64,000 nucleotides of DNA from UBA9214 sp964443845 (GCA_964443845.1 CAYUFA010000008.1:1-64000); one strand, 5' to 3'; shown: positions 51,154-60,396, numbered from the stretch's first letter. The notes: generated by a model not told the origin, from the sequence alone. A program made the numbers and translations.

Positions 51154-52500
51154 ATGACCACGGATACCATTGCCGCCATTGCCACCGCGCCCGGCCGCGG
51201 CGGCATCGGCATCGTGCGCGTCTCCGGTCCACAGGCGCCGGATATCGCCGTTACCCTGCTCGGCGCGCTGCCGCGCCCGCGCTGCGCGGCGCTGCATGTG
51301 TTCCGCGACGCGAGCGGTGCAGCGATCGATACCGGCCTGGCCCTGTACTTCGCCGCGCCCGCCTCCTTCACCGGTGAGCCGGTGCTGGAACTGCACGGCC
51401 ACGGCGGCAGCGTCGTCCTGCAGCTGCTGCTGTCCCGCGTCCTGTCACTGGGCGCGCGACAGGCCCGTCCCGGCGAGTTTTCCGAGCGTGCATTCCTCAA
51501 TGACAAGATCGATCTTGCCCAGGCAGAGGCCATCGCGGACCTCATCGAAAGTGCCACGGCGCAGGCGGCCCGGGCCGCGATCCGTTCGCTGGAGGGCGCG
51601 TTTTCCACGCAGGTCCAGCACCTGGTGGAAGCGCTGGTGGAACTGCGCATGTTTGTCGAGGCGGCCATCGATTTCCCCGAGGAGGAAATCGATTTCCTGG
51701 CGGATGCCGGATTGCAGCAGCGCCTGTACCGGTTGCACGCGGAGCTGCAGACATTGCTGGAGAATGCCGCCCAGGGGCAGCTGCTGCGGGACGGTCTGAC
51801 CCTGGTCATCGCCGGCCGGCCCAATGCGGGTAAATCCAGTCTGCTGAATGCGCTGTCCGGGCGGGACAGTGCGATCGTGACCGGGATACCGGGCACCACG
51901 CGGGATGTCCTGCGCGAACAGATCCAGCTCGATGGCCTGCCGCTCCACCTGCTCGATACCGCCGGACTGCATGCGAGTACGGACCCGGTCGAGCAGGCCG
52001 GTATGGCGCGCGCGCGCGCCGCCATGCAGAGCGCAGACCGGGTCCTGCTGGTGATCGATGATTCCGTTGGCTGGAGCGCGGCGGATGACGGGATTCTCCG
52101 CAGCATCCCCTCGCACGCGGCCTGTACCCGGATCTACAACAAGATCGACCTGACGGGACGCGCCCCGGGCGCGTTCATCGAGCATGCTGCCACGGCCCTG
52201 GCCGTGTCGCTCGCCAGTGGCGCAGGCCTGGATGCGCTGCGTTCGTTTCTGAAATCCAGCGTCGGTTACCACGAGTCAGCGGAAGGTGCATTCAGTGCGC
52301 GCCAGAGACATCTCGATGCCCTGCGTCGAGCCCTGACGGCTGTGGAGTCCGGGCAGACACTGCTCCTGGAGCAGCGTGCCGGCGAATTGCTGGCCGAGGA
52401 ATTGCGCCATGCGCAACAGGCGCTGGGTGAAATCACCGGCGAGCTTACCAGCGAGGATTTGCTGAACCGGATCTTCAGCAGCTTCTGCATCGGCAAATGA
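51154..52500 (+). CDS. mnmE: tRNA modification GTPase MnmE
   Basis: With MnmG installs the cmnm5 group at U34 of several tRNAs. 448 residues: folate-binding N-domain (MTTDTIAAIATAPGRGGIGI), helical domain, inserted G domain with GRPNAGKSSLLNAL, DTAGLH and NKIDL, and the C-terminal FCIGK motif holding the catalytic Cys. ATG 51154 is preferred over a GTG three codons upstream. Partner mnmG lies 1.8 kb on. Confidence 0.97.
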   Translation: MTTDTIAAIATAPGRGGIGIVRVSGPQAPDIAVTLLGALPRPRCAALHVFRDASGAAIDTGLALYFAAPASFTGEPVLELHGHGGSVVLQLLLSRVLSLGARQARPGEFSERAFLNDKIDLAQAEAIADLIESATAQAARAAIRSLEGAFSTQVQHLVEALVELRMFVEAAIDFPEEEIDFLADAGLQQRLYRLHAELQTLLENAAQGQLLRDGLTLVIAGRPNAGKSSLLNALSGRDSAIVTGIPGTTRDVLREQIQLDGLPLHLLDTAGLHASTDPVEQAGMARARAAMQSADRVLLVIDDSVGWSAADDGILRSIPSHAACTRIYNKIDLTGRAPGAFIEHAATALAVSLASGAGLDALRSFLKSSVGYHESAEGAFSARQRHLDALRRALTAVESGQTLLLEQRAGELLAEELRHAQQALGEITGELTSEDLLNRIFSSFCIGK

Positions 52501-52713
52501 ATCCATCGCCCGCCACAAAAGCTATAGTGTGAACTAAATATATGGTAACCATAATTCCATGTCGCCCTGGATGCGACCGTTGACGGCGTGTTTGTTGGGT
52601 AAAATTACATGAATCTATAAATTCAATGTAAAGACGAAATAATAGAAATAATTTAAATTCAGTAGGTTATGTGGTGATGCAAAGGGTGCCCGGTCCGCTG
52701 GGTGCCTACGACC

Positions 52714-52731
52714 AGGCATGAGTGCCTTTTT
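52714..52731 (+). terminator. Possible terminator of the rpmH-mnmE operon
   Basis: AGGCA-TGAG-TGCCT hairpin running straight into a five-T run, about 215 bp after the mnmE stop. The stem is short (5 bp) but the arrangement is that of a Rho-independent terminator. Confidence 0.5.
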
Positions 52732-52829
52732 CCCTGATTATTGTGGGTTTATACGGCGGAAGGGATACCCGCCGGGGGAAGCGGTGCGGTTCCGCCACGA
52801 TTTCAAACAATTATAAATATGTTGCAGAG

Positions 52830-52841
52830 TAGATTTATCTA
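52830..52841. promoter_or_regulatory. Candidate TetR operator
   Basis: Inverted repeat TAGAT-TT-ATCTA, 13 bp before the TetR-family gene start, where an autorepressor would be expected to bind. Confidence 0.4.
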
Positions 52842-52854
52842 GTAGACTTCACTT

Positions 52855-53523
52855 ATGGCCAGTCATCTCAAGCCTTCCCTGCGCGAACGAAAATTTGCCC
52901 GCACCCGGCTGTCACTCGCAGAGGCCGCGACGCGTCATCTCGAGGCTGCTTCGTTTGAATCCCTGTCCGTGAAGGCGCTGTGCGAGCGCGTGCAGATTTC
53001 CGAGGCCACCTTCTTCAATTATTTCCCGCGCAAGGAAGACCTGATCATTTACCTCGACCGGTTATGGACGCTCGAACTCAACTGGTATGGTCGCCAGGCC
53101 GCCGAGCAACATAAAGGACTGCCCGTGATCGAGGCGCTGTTTCGCTATACCGCGATCCAGATCCAGAAGAAGCCGGGATTGATGGGTGAAATCATTGCCC
53201 AGGAAGCGCGCGCACGCGAGCGTCCGCACGGAATGGAGATCACGGCGGCCGAGCGTATGCTTGCCTTCTCGGACCTCAGCGGGATCGAGCGGCTGCAGGA
53301 TGACAGCCTCGAGAGCCTGCTGCGCAACGCCCTGCAGGCGGCGATCGATCTGGGTGACCTGCCACCCAACACGGCCATTGCGGCCGCCATGGTGGCACTG
53401 GTTTCGATCTTTTACGGTGTGCCGCTGGCCATGCAACATGCCAACCCGGCGGCCATCGGTGCCATGTACCGCCAGCAACTGGCCTTGCTCTGGGCCGGCT
53501 TGCGGGCCGTTGCCGTCAAGTAG
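52855..53523 (+). CDS. TetR-family transcriptional regulator
   Basis: 222 residues: N-terminal HTH (LSVKALCERVQISEATFFNYF, about residues 43-62, in which SEATFFNYFPRKEDL is the TetR recognition helix) and a helical ligand-binding C-terminal domain without recognisable ligand motifs. The ATG 52855 follows a short inverted repeat. Likely target is itself and possibly the adjacent convergent gene; no enzyme or pump gene is adjacent, so the regulated function is unknown. Confidence 0.88.
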   Translation: MASHLKPSLRERKFARTRLSLAEAATRHLEAASFESLSVKALCERVQISEATFFNYFPRKEDLIIYLDRLWTLELNWYGRQAAEQHKGLPVIEALFRYTAIQIQKKPGLMGEIIAQEARARERPHGMEITAAERMLAFSDLSGIERLQDDSLESLLRNALQAAIDLGDLPPNTAIAAAMVALVSIFYGVPLAMQHANPAAIGAMYRQQLALLWAGLRAVAVK

Positions 53524-53546
53524 CCGCGCGACACCGGGATTTCCGG

Positions 53547-54125
53547 TTACTTGCGGGCGCGGTACAGGGCTTCCTGCCAGGCCGCATGGAACTGCGGCCA
53601 CCACAATGGCTGGCAGTCCAGCCACCATTCCCTGCCGGCCGCCTTGCACCAGCACAGTATCGCCGGGGGAAGCGTGTGCAGCAGCTTCAGCGCTCGCGTC
53701 TTGAGCGGAACCGTTTTGGGACGGCGGGCAAGCATTTCCAGCAGTGTGTATTCTCGCTGACGGGCCGACCAGAGTTCGGACTCCACCTTGCGCTCCAGCA
53801 ACTTGAGCCGCGCGCGCAGCTGTTCCACCTCGTCCTTCCGTACCTGTTCTTCCGGCCGGGCCAGCCGGGCCTGGATCCGGCGTTCCAGTTCGTCGATACG
53901 CTGTTGCAGTGCAACCAGGTCCAGGGCCGGTTTCCGGCGCGACGGTGTTCTGGCAGGTTTGGAGCCGAGCGGGTAAACCCGGGCTGCCGGTGCCGGAGCA
54001 GCCGGTTCCCTGGGTCGTTTGAGCGTACGGGTCGAGCTGGCCAGCTTCTCCACTGGTTTCTGCAGCAGCGCGGCGGTCCGGGTTGCACCGGTGGTGCCAT
54101 TGCCTCGTAACTCAAGTAGTCTCAT
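53547..54125 (-). CDS. Unknown protein: basic Pro/Ala-rich N-terminus, coiled coil, Trp-rich C-terminus
   Basis: 192 residues, not recognised. The first about 70 residues are basic and Pro/Ala-rich (low complexity), residues about 70-125 form a coiled coil (VALQQRIDELERRIQARLA, EQLRARLKLLERKVESELW), and the C-terminal about 40 residues are rich in Trp and aromatic residues (GREWWLDCQPLWWPQFHAAW). The end converges on tetR with a 23-bp gap; the start is divergent from mnmG. Granule- or surface-associated architectures look similar, but this is only a resemblance. Confidence 0.65.
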   Translation of the reverse strand: MRLLELRGNGTTGATRTAALLQKPVEKLASSTRTLKRPREPAAPAPAARVYPLGSKPARTPSRRKPALDLVALQQRIDELERRIQARLARPEEQVRKDEVEQLRARLKLLERKVESELWSARQREYTLLEMLARRPKTVPLKTRALKLLHTLPPAILCWCKAAGREWWLDCQPLWWPQFHAAWQEALYRARK

Positions 54126-54154
54126 CCAAAGACCCTATTTAGTAGGATAGTGAG

Positions 54155-54171
54155 TATCTTATCACAAGATA
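54155..54171. promoter_or_regulatory. Inverted repeat in the divergent control region upstream of mnmG
   Basis: TATCTT-ATCAC-AAGATA has perfect 6-bp arms and lies between the divergent 192-residue unknown gene and mnmG. Just right of it are three ATAC repeats and a TATACT (54192-54197) that may be a -10 element. The surrounding 54130-54210 is AT-rich. Confidence 0.4.
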
Positions 54172-54290
54172 TACCATTATATACTATTTTGTATACTCTA
54201 ACTTTAGAGCAGCCAAGGGGTTTTTAGCATGATTGCCCGATTTTCCACGCGAAGCGTAGAATTCCGGGACTTGTGGCAGGTAACCGGGGC

Positions 54291-56198
54291 ATGACTGAAT
54301 CGAACGCACACTTTGACGTCATCGTCGTAGGGGGCGGACACGCGGGTACCGAGGCGGCGCTGGCGGCCGCGCGTTGCGGAGCCCGGACCCTGCTGCTGAC
54401 CCATAACCTGGAAACGCTGGGCCAGATGAGTTGCAACCCGGCGATCGGCGGCATCGGCAAGAGCCAGCTGGTGCGCGAGGTGGATGCGCTCGGTGGCCTG
54501 ATGGCCACGGCGGCGGACCGGGCCGGGATCCACTTCCGGGTGCTCAATGCCAGCAAGGGACCGGCCGTCCGGGCCACCCGGGCGCAGGCCGACCGCGTAC
54601 TCTATCGCCAGGCGGTGCGACGCACCCTGGAAGGGCAAGCGGGTTTGCGGCTGTTCCAGCAGGCGGTGGAAGACCTGATCGTTCGCGGTGACCGGGTGAT
54701 CGGGGTGGAGACCGCCGGCGGGTTGCAGTTCCATGCACCGGCCGTGGTACTCACTGTGGGGACCTTTCTCGGTGGCCGCATCCACATCGGCCGTTCGAAC
54801 ATGGCCGGGGGCCGGGCGGGTGACCCGCCGGCCAACGCACTTGCCGCGCGGCTGCGCGAACTGCCGTTTCGGGTGGCGCGCCTGAAGACCGGAACACCCC
54901 CGCGGATCGACGGCCGCAGTATCGATTTCACGTGCCTGCAGGTGCAGCATGGAGACCAGCCGGTTCCGGTGCTGTCCTTCCTGGGCAAGCCTGCGGATCA
55001 CCCGCGCCAGGTTGGTTGCCACATCACCCGCACCAATCCGCACACGCACGCCATCATCCGTTCCGCGCTGGCGGATTCTCCCCTCTTTTCCGGGGCCATC
55101 GAGGGCCGGGGACCGCGCTACTGCCCCTCCATCGAGGACAAGGTCGTACGCTTCGCGGAACGGGATTCGCACCAGATCTTCATCGAGCCCGAAGGCCTGG
55201 AAACGCACGAGGTCTACCCGAACGGGATATCCACCAGCCTGCCGTTCGCTGCGCAGGAGGCACTGGTGCGCTCGATCCGTGGGTTCGAGCGGGCACACAT
55301 CACCCGGCCGGGCTATGCGATCGAGTACGATTACCTGGACCCGCGCGACCTCCTGCACTCGCTGGAATCGAAGGTGATCGGCGGCCTGTATCTGGCCGGC
55401 CAGATCAACGGCACGACCGGCTATGAGGAGGCCGCCGCCCAGGGCCTGATCGCCGGACTCAACGCGGCCCGTGCGGCGCAGGACAGGGAGGCCTGGTATC
55501 CGCGCCGTGACGAGGCCTACGCCGGTGTCCTGATCGACGACCTGGTGACGCGCGGCACCAGCGAACCCTACCGGATGTTCACCAGCCGGGCGGAGTATCG
55601 CCTGCAACTGCGCGAGGACAACGCCGACCTGCGGCTGACCCCCGCCGGTCACGCGCTCGGACTGGTCGACAACCGGCGCTGGCGGCAGTTCTGTGTGCGG
55701 CGCGCACGGATCGAACGCGAGCAGGCCCGGCTGGCAGCGCTGGTGGTGCGGCCGGATTCCCCGCAGGCGCTGTCACTGGCACAGCGGTCCGGTCAGTCAC
55801 TGGTCCGGGAACAGTCCGCCGCCGAACTGCTGCGCCGGCCCGGCCTGGGCTACGCGGCGCTGGTCGCGGTCGACGGGATCGGGCCGGGCGTGGCGGACGC
55901 AGCGGCGGCCCTGCAGGTGGAAATCCAGGCGAAATATTCCGGATACCTGCAGCGGCAGGCCGCTGAAATCGAGCGTCAGCGCAGGCACAGCGAGCAAACA
56001 TTGCCGCTGGATTTCGATTACAATGCGGTGCATGGCCTGTCCAGTGAAGTCTGTGAAAAACTCCGCGACGTCCGGCCACAAACCGTGGGACAGGCTGCGC
56101 GCATTCCGGGAGTAACACCCGCAGCCGTTTCGCTGTTGCTGGTCCACATAAAAAAACACCAGCTGGCACACCGTGCCTGGCGGGCCAAAGACCTTTGA
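54291..56198 (+). CDS. mnmG: tRNA uridine-5-carboxymethylaminomethyl modification enzyme MnmG (GidA)
   Basis: FAD enzyme partner of MnmE; 635 residues. The dinucleotide motif IVVGGGHAGTEAALAAARCG, SCNPAIGGIGKSQLVREVDA, LKTGTPPRIDGRSIDF and LAGQINGTTGYEEAAAQG are family signatures. ATG 54291 follows the start-proximal GTAACCGGGGC; a start 18 bp upstream is possible. rsmG follows within 6 bp. Confidence 0.97.
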   Translation: MTESNAHFDVIVVGGGHAGTEAALAAARCGARTLLLTHNLETLGQMSCNPAIGGIGKSQLVREVDALGGLMATAADRAGIHFRVLNASKGPAVRATRAQADRVLYRQAVRRTLEGQAGLRLFQQAVEDLIVRGDRVIGVETAGGLQFHAPAVVLTVGTFLGGRIHIGRSNMAGGRAGDPPANALAARLRELPFRVARLKTGTPPRIDGRSIDFTCLQVQHGDQPVPVLSFLGKPADHPRQVGCHITRTNPHTHAIIRSALADSPLFSGAIEGRGPRYCPSIEDKVVRFAERDSHQIFIEPEGLETHEVYPNGISTSLPFAAQEALVRSIRGFERAHITRPGYAIEYDYLDPRDLLHSLESKVIGGLYLAGQINGTTGYEEAAAQGLIAGLNAARAAQDREAWYPRRDEAYAGVLIDDLVTRGTSEPYRMFTSRAEYRLQLREDNADLRLTPAGHALGLVDNRRWRQFCVRRARIEREQARLAALVVRPDSPQALSLAQRSGQSLVREQSAAELLRRPGLGYAALVAVDGIGPGVADAAAALQVEIQAKYSGYLQRQAAEIERQRRHSEQTLPLDFDYNAVHGLSSEVCEKLRDVRPQTVGQAARIPGVTPAAVSLLLVHIKKHQLAHRAWRAKDL

Positions 56199-56204
56199 CA
56201 CGAC

Positions 56205-56903
56205 ATGTATACCGGACTCTACAACCGTAATCGCAAGGGGCGTAACCAGCAGGCTGCCGACCCCGCGGAACTGCTGGAGGACGGCATCCTGGAACTGGGG
56301 CTCGAGGAACGGCTGTCCGGTGACCGGCGCCTGATGGAGTTCGTCACGGAGCTGATGAACTGGAATCGTGTCTACAACCTGACCTCGGTTCGCAAGCCCG
56401 CGGATATCATCACCCGCCACATCCTCGACAGCCTGGTGATCCTCGAATACCTGCACGGCACCCGCATACTGGATATCGGCACCGGCGCCGGCCTGCCGGG
56501 CATTCCGCTGGCCATCGCCTGTCCCGAGCGCGAATTCGTGTTGCTCGACAGCAGCAGCAAGAAGCTGCGTTTCGTGCAGCAGACCATCGGTATCCTCGGT
56601 CTGGAAAACGTGTCCCTGGAAAATTGCCGGGTCGATGAATACCGGCCGGAGGTTCCTTTCGACACTACCATATGCCGGGCATTCTCGGATCTGCCCGACT
56701 ACTATCGTCATGCCGGCCCGCTGTGCCGTGACGATGGCCTGATGCTGGCAATGAAAGGTGTGCATCCCATGACGGAACTGGAATGCCTGGGAAGCATCGG
56801 CGTGCAGGCCGAGGTCATTCCGCTGAAGGTGCCCGGACTGGATGCCGAACGTCACGTGGTGCGTCTGCGGCCGCCGCACGCCGGCCGGATGGAGGGTGGC
56901 TGA
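56205..56903 (+). CDS. rsmG: 16S rRNA (guanine(527)-N7)-methyltransferase RsmG
   Basis: SAM methyltransferase for m7G527 of 16S rRNA; 232 residues. LMNWNRVYNLTSVRKP, HILDSLVILEYL, SAM motif ILDIGTGAGLPGIPLAI and DSSSKKLRFVQQ are diagnostic. The N-terminus is about 20 residues longer than many homologues and basic. The stop overlaps parA (TGATG). Confidence 0.95.
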   Translation: MYTGLYNRNRKGRNQQAADPAELLEDGILELGLEERLSGDRRLMEFVTELMNWNRVYNLTSVRKPADIITRHILDSLVILEYLHGTRILDIGTGAGLPGIPLAIACPEREFVLLDSSSKKLRFVQQTIGILGLENVSLENCRVDEYRPEVPFDTTICRAFSDLPDYYRHAGPLCRDDGLMLAMKGVHPMTELECLGSIGVQAEVIPLKVPGLDAERHVVRLRPPHAGRMEGG

Positions 56904-57742
56904 TGAACCGGATTATCGCCATTACCAATCAGAAGGGCGGTGTCGGCAAGACCACGACCAGCGTGAACTTTGCCGCCTCCCTTGCCGAGACCGGACGCCG
57001 CGTGCTGCTGGTGGACCTCGATGCGCAGGGCAATGCCACCATGGGCAGCGGTATCGACAAGCATGAACTCGAGCAATCCGGTTATGACGCCCTGCTGGGG
57101 CATGCACCGTTGCGCAACGTGATCCTGCGCGCGCCCGCTGCGGGCTATGACCTGCTGCCCGGCAACGCCGACCTGACCGCCGCCGAGGTCGAGCTGATGG
57201 AGCAGGATGACCGCGAGCGCCGGTTGCGCGGTGCACTGTCCACCGTGCTGGCCGACTACGATTACGTGCTGATCGACTGTCCTCCCTCCCTCAACATGCT
57301 GACCGTCAATGCGCTCGCGGCGGCACACAGTGTACTGATCCCGATCCAGTGCGAGTACTACGCGCTGGAAGGCCTGTCCGCACTGCTCGACACCGTGGAC
57401 CAGGTCCGTTCCGCGCTCAATCCCGGACTCGAGATCGAGGGATTGCTGCGCACCATGTACGATGCGCGCAACAACCTAGCCACCGACGTGTCGGCGCAAC
57501 TGCAGGCCCATTTCGGCAACAGGCTCTACCGGACGATCATCCCGCGCAACGTGCGCCTGGCCGAGGCACCCAGTCACGGGCTACCCGTGCTGCGTTACGA
57601 CAGGTCTTCACGCGGTGCGCTGGCCTACCTGGCGCTGGCCGGCGAATTCCTGCGTCGACAGCAGTCCGGTGAGAACGCGGACCGGCCGGCCGCGACGGTG
57701 GTCGTCGAGGAATCGGCGGAATCGGCGGAATCCGGTTCCTGA
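56903..57742 (+). CDS. parA: Chromosome-partitioning ATPase ParA (Soj)
   Basis: Walker-type ATPase that moves ParB-parS complexes; 279 residues. Deviant Walker A NQKGGVGKTTTSVNFAASL, Walker A' DLDAQGNATMG and DCPPSLNMLTVNAL. The C-terminal 25 residues are Glu/Ser/Ala-rich and probably disordered. It is coupled to rsmG and 31 bp before parB. Confidence 0.96.
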   Translation: MNRIIAITNQKGGVGKTTTSVNFAASLAETGRRVLLVDLDAQGNATMGSGIDKHELEQSGYDALLGHAPLRNVILRAPAAGYDLLPGNADLTAAEVELMEQDDRERRLRGALSTVLADYDYVLIDCPPSLNMLTVNALAAAHSVLIPIQCEYYALEGLSALLDTVDQVRSALNPGLEIEGLLRTMYDARNNLATDVSAQLQAHFGNRLYRTIIPRNVRLAEAPSHGLPVLRYDRSSRGALAYLALAGEFLRRQQSGENADRPAATVVVEESAESAESGS

Positions 57743-57773
57743 AGTGCAGCAGCAGACAGGTACGATAAACAAC

Positions 57774-58712
57774 ATGGCTACGAAAAAACGCGGATTGGGC
57801 AGGGGACTGGATGCATTGCTGGGATCGGGCACGCGCCCGGCAGCGGCACCAACACCGGCTCCGGCCGCGCAGGCTCCCGCGAGCGGTGGTCCGTGGCCGG
57901 TGCGCATGACCCCGTCGGCAGCGGAGCACGTGACCGATGGCACGCTGTGCACGCTGCCGGTAGAGCTGGTCGCGCGCGGCAAGTACCAGCCGCGGGCGGA
58001 CATGCACAAGGAATCACTCCAGGACCTGGCGGATTCGATCCGTGTCCAGGGCGTGCTGCAGCCGATCGTGGTGCGCCGCGCCGGTGACAGCGGTTATGAA
58101 ATCATCGCCGGCGAACGCCGCTGGCGCGCCGCGCAGCTGGCCGGGTTGCACGAGATACCGGCCATCGTGCGCGATGTGGAGGACCGCGCGGCGATCGCCA
58201 TTGCGCTGATCGAGAACATCCAGCGCGAAAACCTGAACCCCATCGAGGAGGCACGTGCCCTGCAGCGGCTCATCCTCGAATTCGAGCTGACCCACGAGCT
58301 TGCGGCGGAGGCGGTGGGCCGGTCCCGTGCGGCGGTCTCCAACCTGCTGCGCCTGCTGGAACTGGAAGAGAGCGTACTGGCCATGGTGGAGCGGGGCGAG
58401 CTGGAAATGGGTCACGCGCGCGCGCTGCTGGCACTGAGCAAGCACCTGCAGCGGGAGGCGGCCGGCCAGGTCGTGGCGCGGGGGCTGAGCGTGCGGGCCA
58501 CCGAGGGCCTCGTCAAGCAGCTGCAGCAACCGCGTGCGCCGAAGCCGCCACCGGCACGCAAGGATCCGGATATCCGCCATCTGGAGTCGACGCTGTCCGA
58601 AAAACTCGGAGCCAGTGTGCTGGTGCGCCAGGGGCGTGGGGGCAAGGGAACCCTGGAAATCCGCTATAACAGCCTGGATGAACTCGACGGTATCCTGACA
58701 CATATTCAATGA
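57774..58712 (+). CDS. parB: Chromosome-partitioning protein ParB (Spo0J)
   Basis: CTP-dependent DNA clamp binding parS; 312 residues. MATKKRGLGRGLDALLG is the ParA-stimulating N-terminus; the ParB CTPase motif GERRWRAAQLAG and ENIQRENLNPIEEA follow; an HTH (ELAAEAVGRSRAAVSNLLRL) binds DNA; the C-terminal dimer domain ends at IQ. Cognate parS candidates lie in recF. Confidence 0.96.
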   Translation: MATKKRGLGRGLDALLGSGTRPAAAPTPAPAAQAPASGGPWPVRMTPSAAEHVTDGTLCTLPVELVARGKYQPRADMHKESLQDLADSIRVQGVLQPIVVRRAGDSGYEIIAGERRWRAAQLAGLHEIPAIVRDVEDRAAIAIALIENIQRENLNPIEEARALQRLILEFELTHELAAEAVGRSRAAVSNLLRLLELEESVLAMVERGELEMGHARALLALSKHLQREAAGQVVARGLSVRATEGLVKQLQQPRAPKPPPARKDPDIRHLESTLSEKLGASVLVRQGRGGKGTLEIRYNSLDELDGILTHIQ

Positions 58713-58753
58713 AGCCGCTGCTCCGGCCACCCCGGCCGGCCCCGATGAATTGA

Positions 58754-58783
58754 TTGACCCTTGCAGTGAGCCCTCCTTATAAT
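58754..58783 (+). promoter_or_regulatory. Strong sigma-70-type promoter of the atp operon
   Basis: TTGACC (58754-58759) and a perfect TATAAT (58778-58783) with 18-bp spacing, about 110 bp before atpI. Confidence 0.8.
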
Positions 58784-58891
58784 CCCCGGCTGCCTTCAGG
58801 TCGTGATGGGGGCTGCCAGGGGCATGATGGCGCGAACCACCGGGGCGGAAATTATAACCAGCTGTATTTCCTGCTGATTGCTGGCTAAACA

Positions 58892-59254
58892 GTGTCGGTC
58901 TGGCATGAAATTCGGCCGTTGATCCTGCTGCAGCTGGCACTCCTGGTGGCAGTTTCAGCCGTGTTTTACCTGCGCGCCGGGAGCCAGGCGGCCGGCGCGG
59001 TCTGGTTCGGCGGCATGATGGCAGCGCTCAATGTGGTGCTGTTGCAGTGGCGCCGCCACCGCGCCGAGACGGGCCGTGCACTTACTGCAGCCCAGAGCCT
59101 GCGGTTGCTGTACCGGACCGCGCTGGAGCGGTTTGCCGTGGTGGTGGTGCTGTTTGCCCTGGGATTGGGTGTGCTGGGACTCGCTCCGCTCGCCCTGGTG
59201 TCCGGATTTGTGGCGGGCCAGCTGGCCCTGATATTGATGGGATTGAAGGGATAG
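58892..59254 (+). CDS. atpI: ATP synthase subunit I
   Basis: 120-residue membrane protein that helps assemble the c ring. Four hydrophobic segments and the family pattern (FYLRAGSQAAGAVWFGGMMA). The start is GTG 58892. Ten bp before atpB and first gene of the atp operon, as usual in proteobacteria. Confidence 0.85.
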   Translation: MSVWHEIRPLILLQLALLVAVSAVFYLRAGSQAAGAVWFGGMMAALNVVLLQWRRHRAETGRALTAAQSLRLLYRTALERFAVVVVLFALGLGVLGLAPLALVSGFVAGQLALILMGLKG

Positions 59255-59264
59255 TCTGCCAGTC

Positions 59265-60122
59265 ATGTCGTCTGAACCACTTACATCATCCGAATATATC
59301 AAGCATCACCTGACCAACCTGACCTGGGGTCGGTTTCCGGCGGGTCATGAGCACGCCGGCCACTGGGGTTTTGCGCACAGCATTCAGGATGCTGCCGCGA
59401 TGGGCTTCTGGTCCATCAATGTCGACACCATGCTGTTCTCCATCATTACCGGTGCCGTGTTCCTGGCACTGTTTCGCATGGCGGCCAGAACGGCCTCGGT
59501 GGACACGCCGCCGGCCTGGCAGAATTTCGTCGAGTGGATCATCGAGTTCATCGACGACAACGTGCGCGGTTCCTTCAGCGGGCGCAATCCACTGGTCGCG
59601 CCGCTGGCACTGACCCTGTTTGTCTGGATCTTCCTGATGAACCTCATGGACCTGATCCCCGTGGATTACCTGCCCGCGCTGGCCGGCCTGCTCGGCGTCG
59701 GTCATCTGCGCATCGTGCCGTCCACCGATCCCAACATCACCTTCGGGCTTTCGCTCTCGGTGTTCGTGCTGGTGCTTTACTACAGCATCAGGATCAAGGG
59801 CATTGGCGGATTCGTCGGCGAGCTGATGTTCCAGCCGTTCCCGAAATGGCTGTTTCCGATCAACCTGATCCTGGAAGGCGTCACCCTGATCTCCAAGCCG
59901 GTCTCCCTGTCGCTGCGACTGTTCGGCAACATGTATGCCGGCGAGATGATCTTCATCCTGATCGCCCTGATGTATGGCGGCAGTGTCGGACTGGATACCG
60001 CGGGCGGTGTGTTGCAGATCCTTTGGGCCATCTTCCACGTCCTGATCATTACCCTGCAGGCGTTCATCTTCATGGTACTGACCATCGTGTACCTGGACAT
60101 GGCGCATCAGGCGCACCACTGA
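59265..60122 (+). CDS. atpB: ATP synthase F0 subunit a
   Basis: Proton-channel stator subunit; 285 residues with about six membrane segments. The essential arginine is in SLSLRLFGNMYAGEMIFIL, and the N-terminus LTWGRFPAGHEHAGHWGF is typical of the gammaproteobacterial form. NLMDLIPVDYLP is another family motif. atpE follows 40 bp later. Confidence 0.97.
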   Translation: MSSEPLTSSEYIKHHLTNLTWGRFPAGHEHAGHWGFAHSIQDAAAMGFWSINVDTMLFSIITGAVFLALFRMAARTASVDTPPAWQNFVEWIIEFIDDNVRGSFSGRNPLVAPLALTLFVWIFLMNLMDLIPVDYLPALAGLLGVGHLRIVPSTDPNITFGLSLSVFVLVLYYSIRIKGIGGFVGELMFQPFPKWLFPINLILEGVTLISKPVSLSLRLFGNMYAGEMIFILIALMYGGSVGLDTAGGVLQILWAIFHVLIITLQAFIFMVLTIVYLDMAHQAHH

Positions 60123-60162
60123 ATCGATTGAACTGAACGCTACGTAACTCTAGGAGAGCAAC

Positions 60163-60396
60163 ATGGAAAACTCATTACTCTATATCGCAGCCGCGCTGAT
60201 GTTCGGTTTTGGCGCGCTGGGCGCCGCGGTCGGTATCGGCATCCTGGGCGGCCGCTTCCTGGAAGGTGCGGCGCGCCAGCCGGAACTGATCCCGATGCTG
60301 CGCACACAGTTCTTCATCGTCATGGGCCTGGTCGACGCCGTGCCGATGATCGCCGTCGGTCTGGCCCTGTATGTCATGTTTGCCGTGGTTTCATAG
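60163..60396 (+). CDS. atpE: ATP synthase F0 subunit c
   Basis: Rotor ring subunit; 77 residues, two membrane helices with GALGAAVGIGILGG in helix 1 and the ion-binding carboxylate Asp in VMGLVDAVPMIAVGLALY. An Asp without the sodium-site residues points to a proton-driven enzyme. Excellent ribosome site TAGGAGAG 6 bp before ATG, fitting the high subunit number. Confidence 0.98.
   Translation: MENSLLYIAAALMFGFGALGAAVGIGILGGRFLEGAARQPELIPMLRTQFFIVMGLVDAVPMIAVGLALYVMFAVVS

Larger units (their letters stand above)
52501..52854. other. AT-rich intergenic region between mnmE and tetR
   Basis: No gene is supported in 354 bp. Positions about 52520-52680 are AT-rich (TCTATAAATTCAATG, AAATAATAGAAATAATTTAA) and contain the near-palindrome TATGGT-A-ACCATA (about 52540-52552). 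A terminator-like hairpin follows (52714-52731). The right end holds the candidate tetR operator. Confidence 0.5.

Noticed and set aside
54150..54175. DnaA box (TTATCACAA) supporting an origin upstream of mnmG
   Set aside because: It fits the consensus only with a base deleted; no other box lies nearby, so the E. coli-like origin position is not supported.
54924..54939. Further parS site in mnmG (ATTTCACGTGCC)
   Set aside because: Only the left half matches; the same is true of TTCCACGTGCA near 36413.
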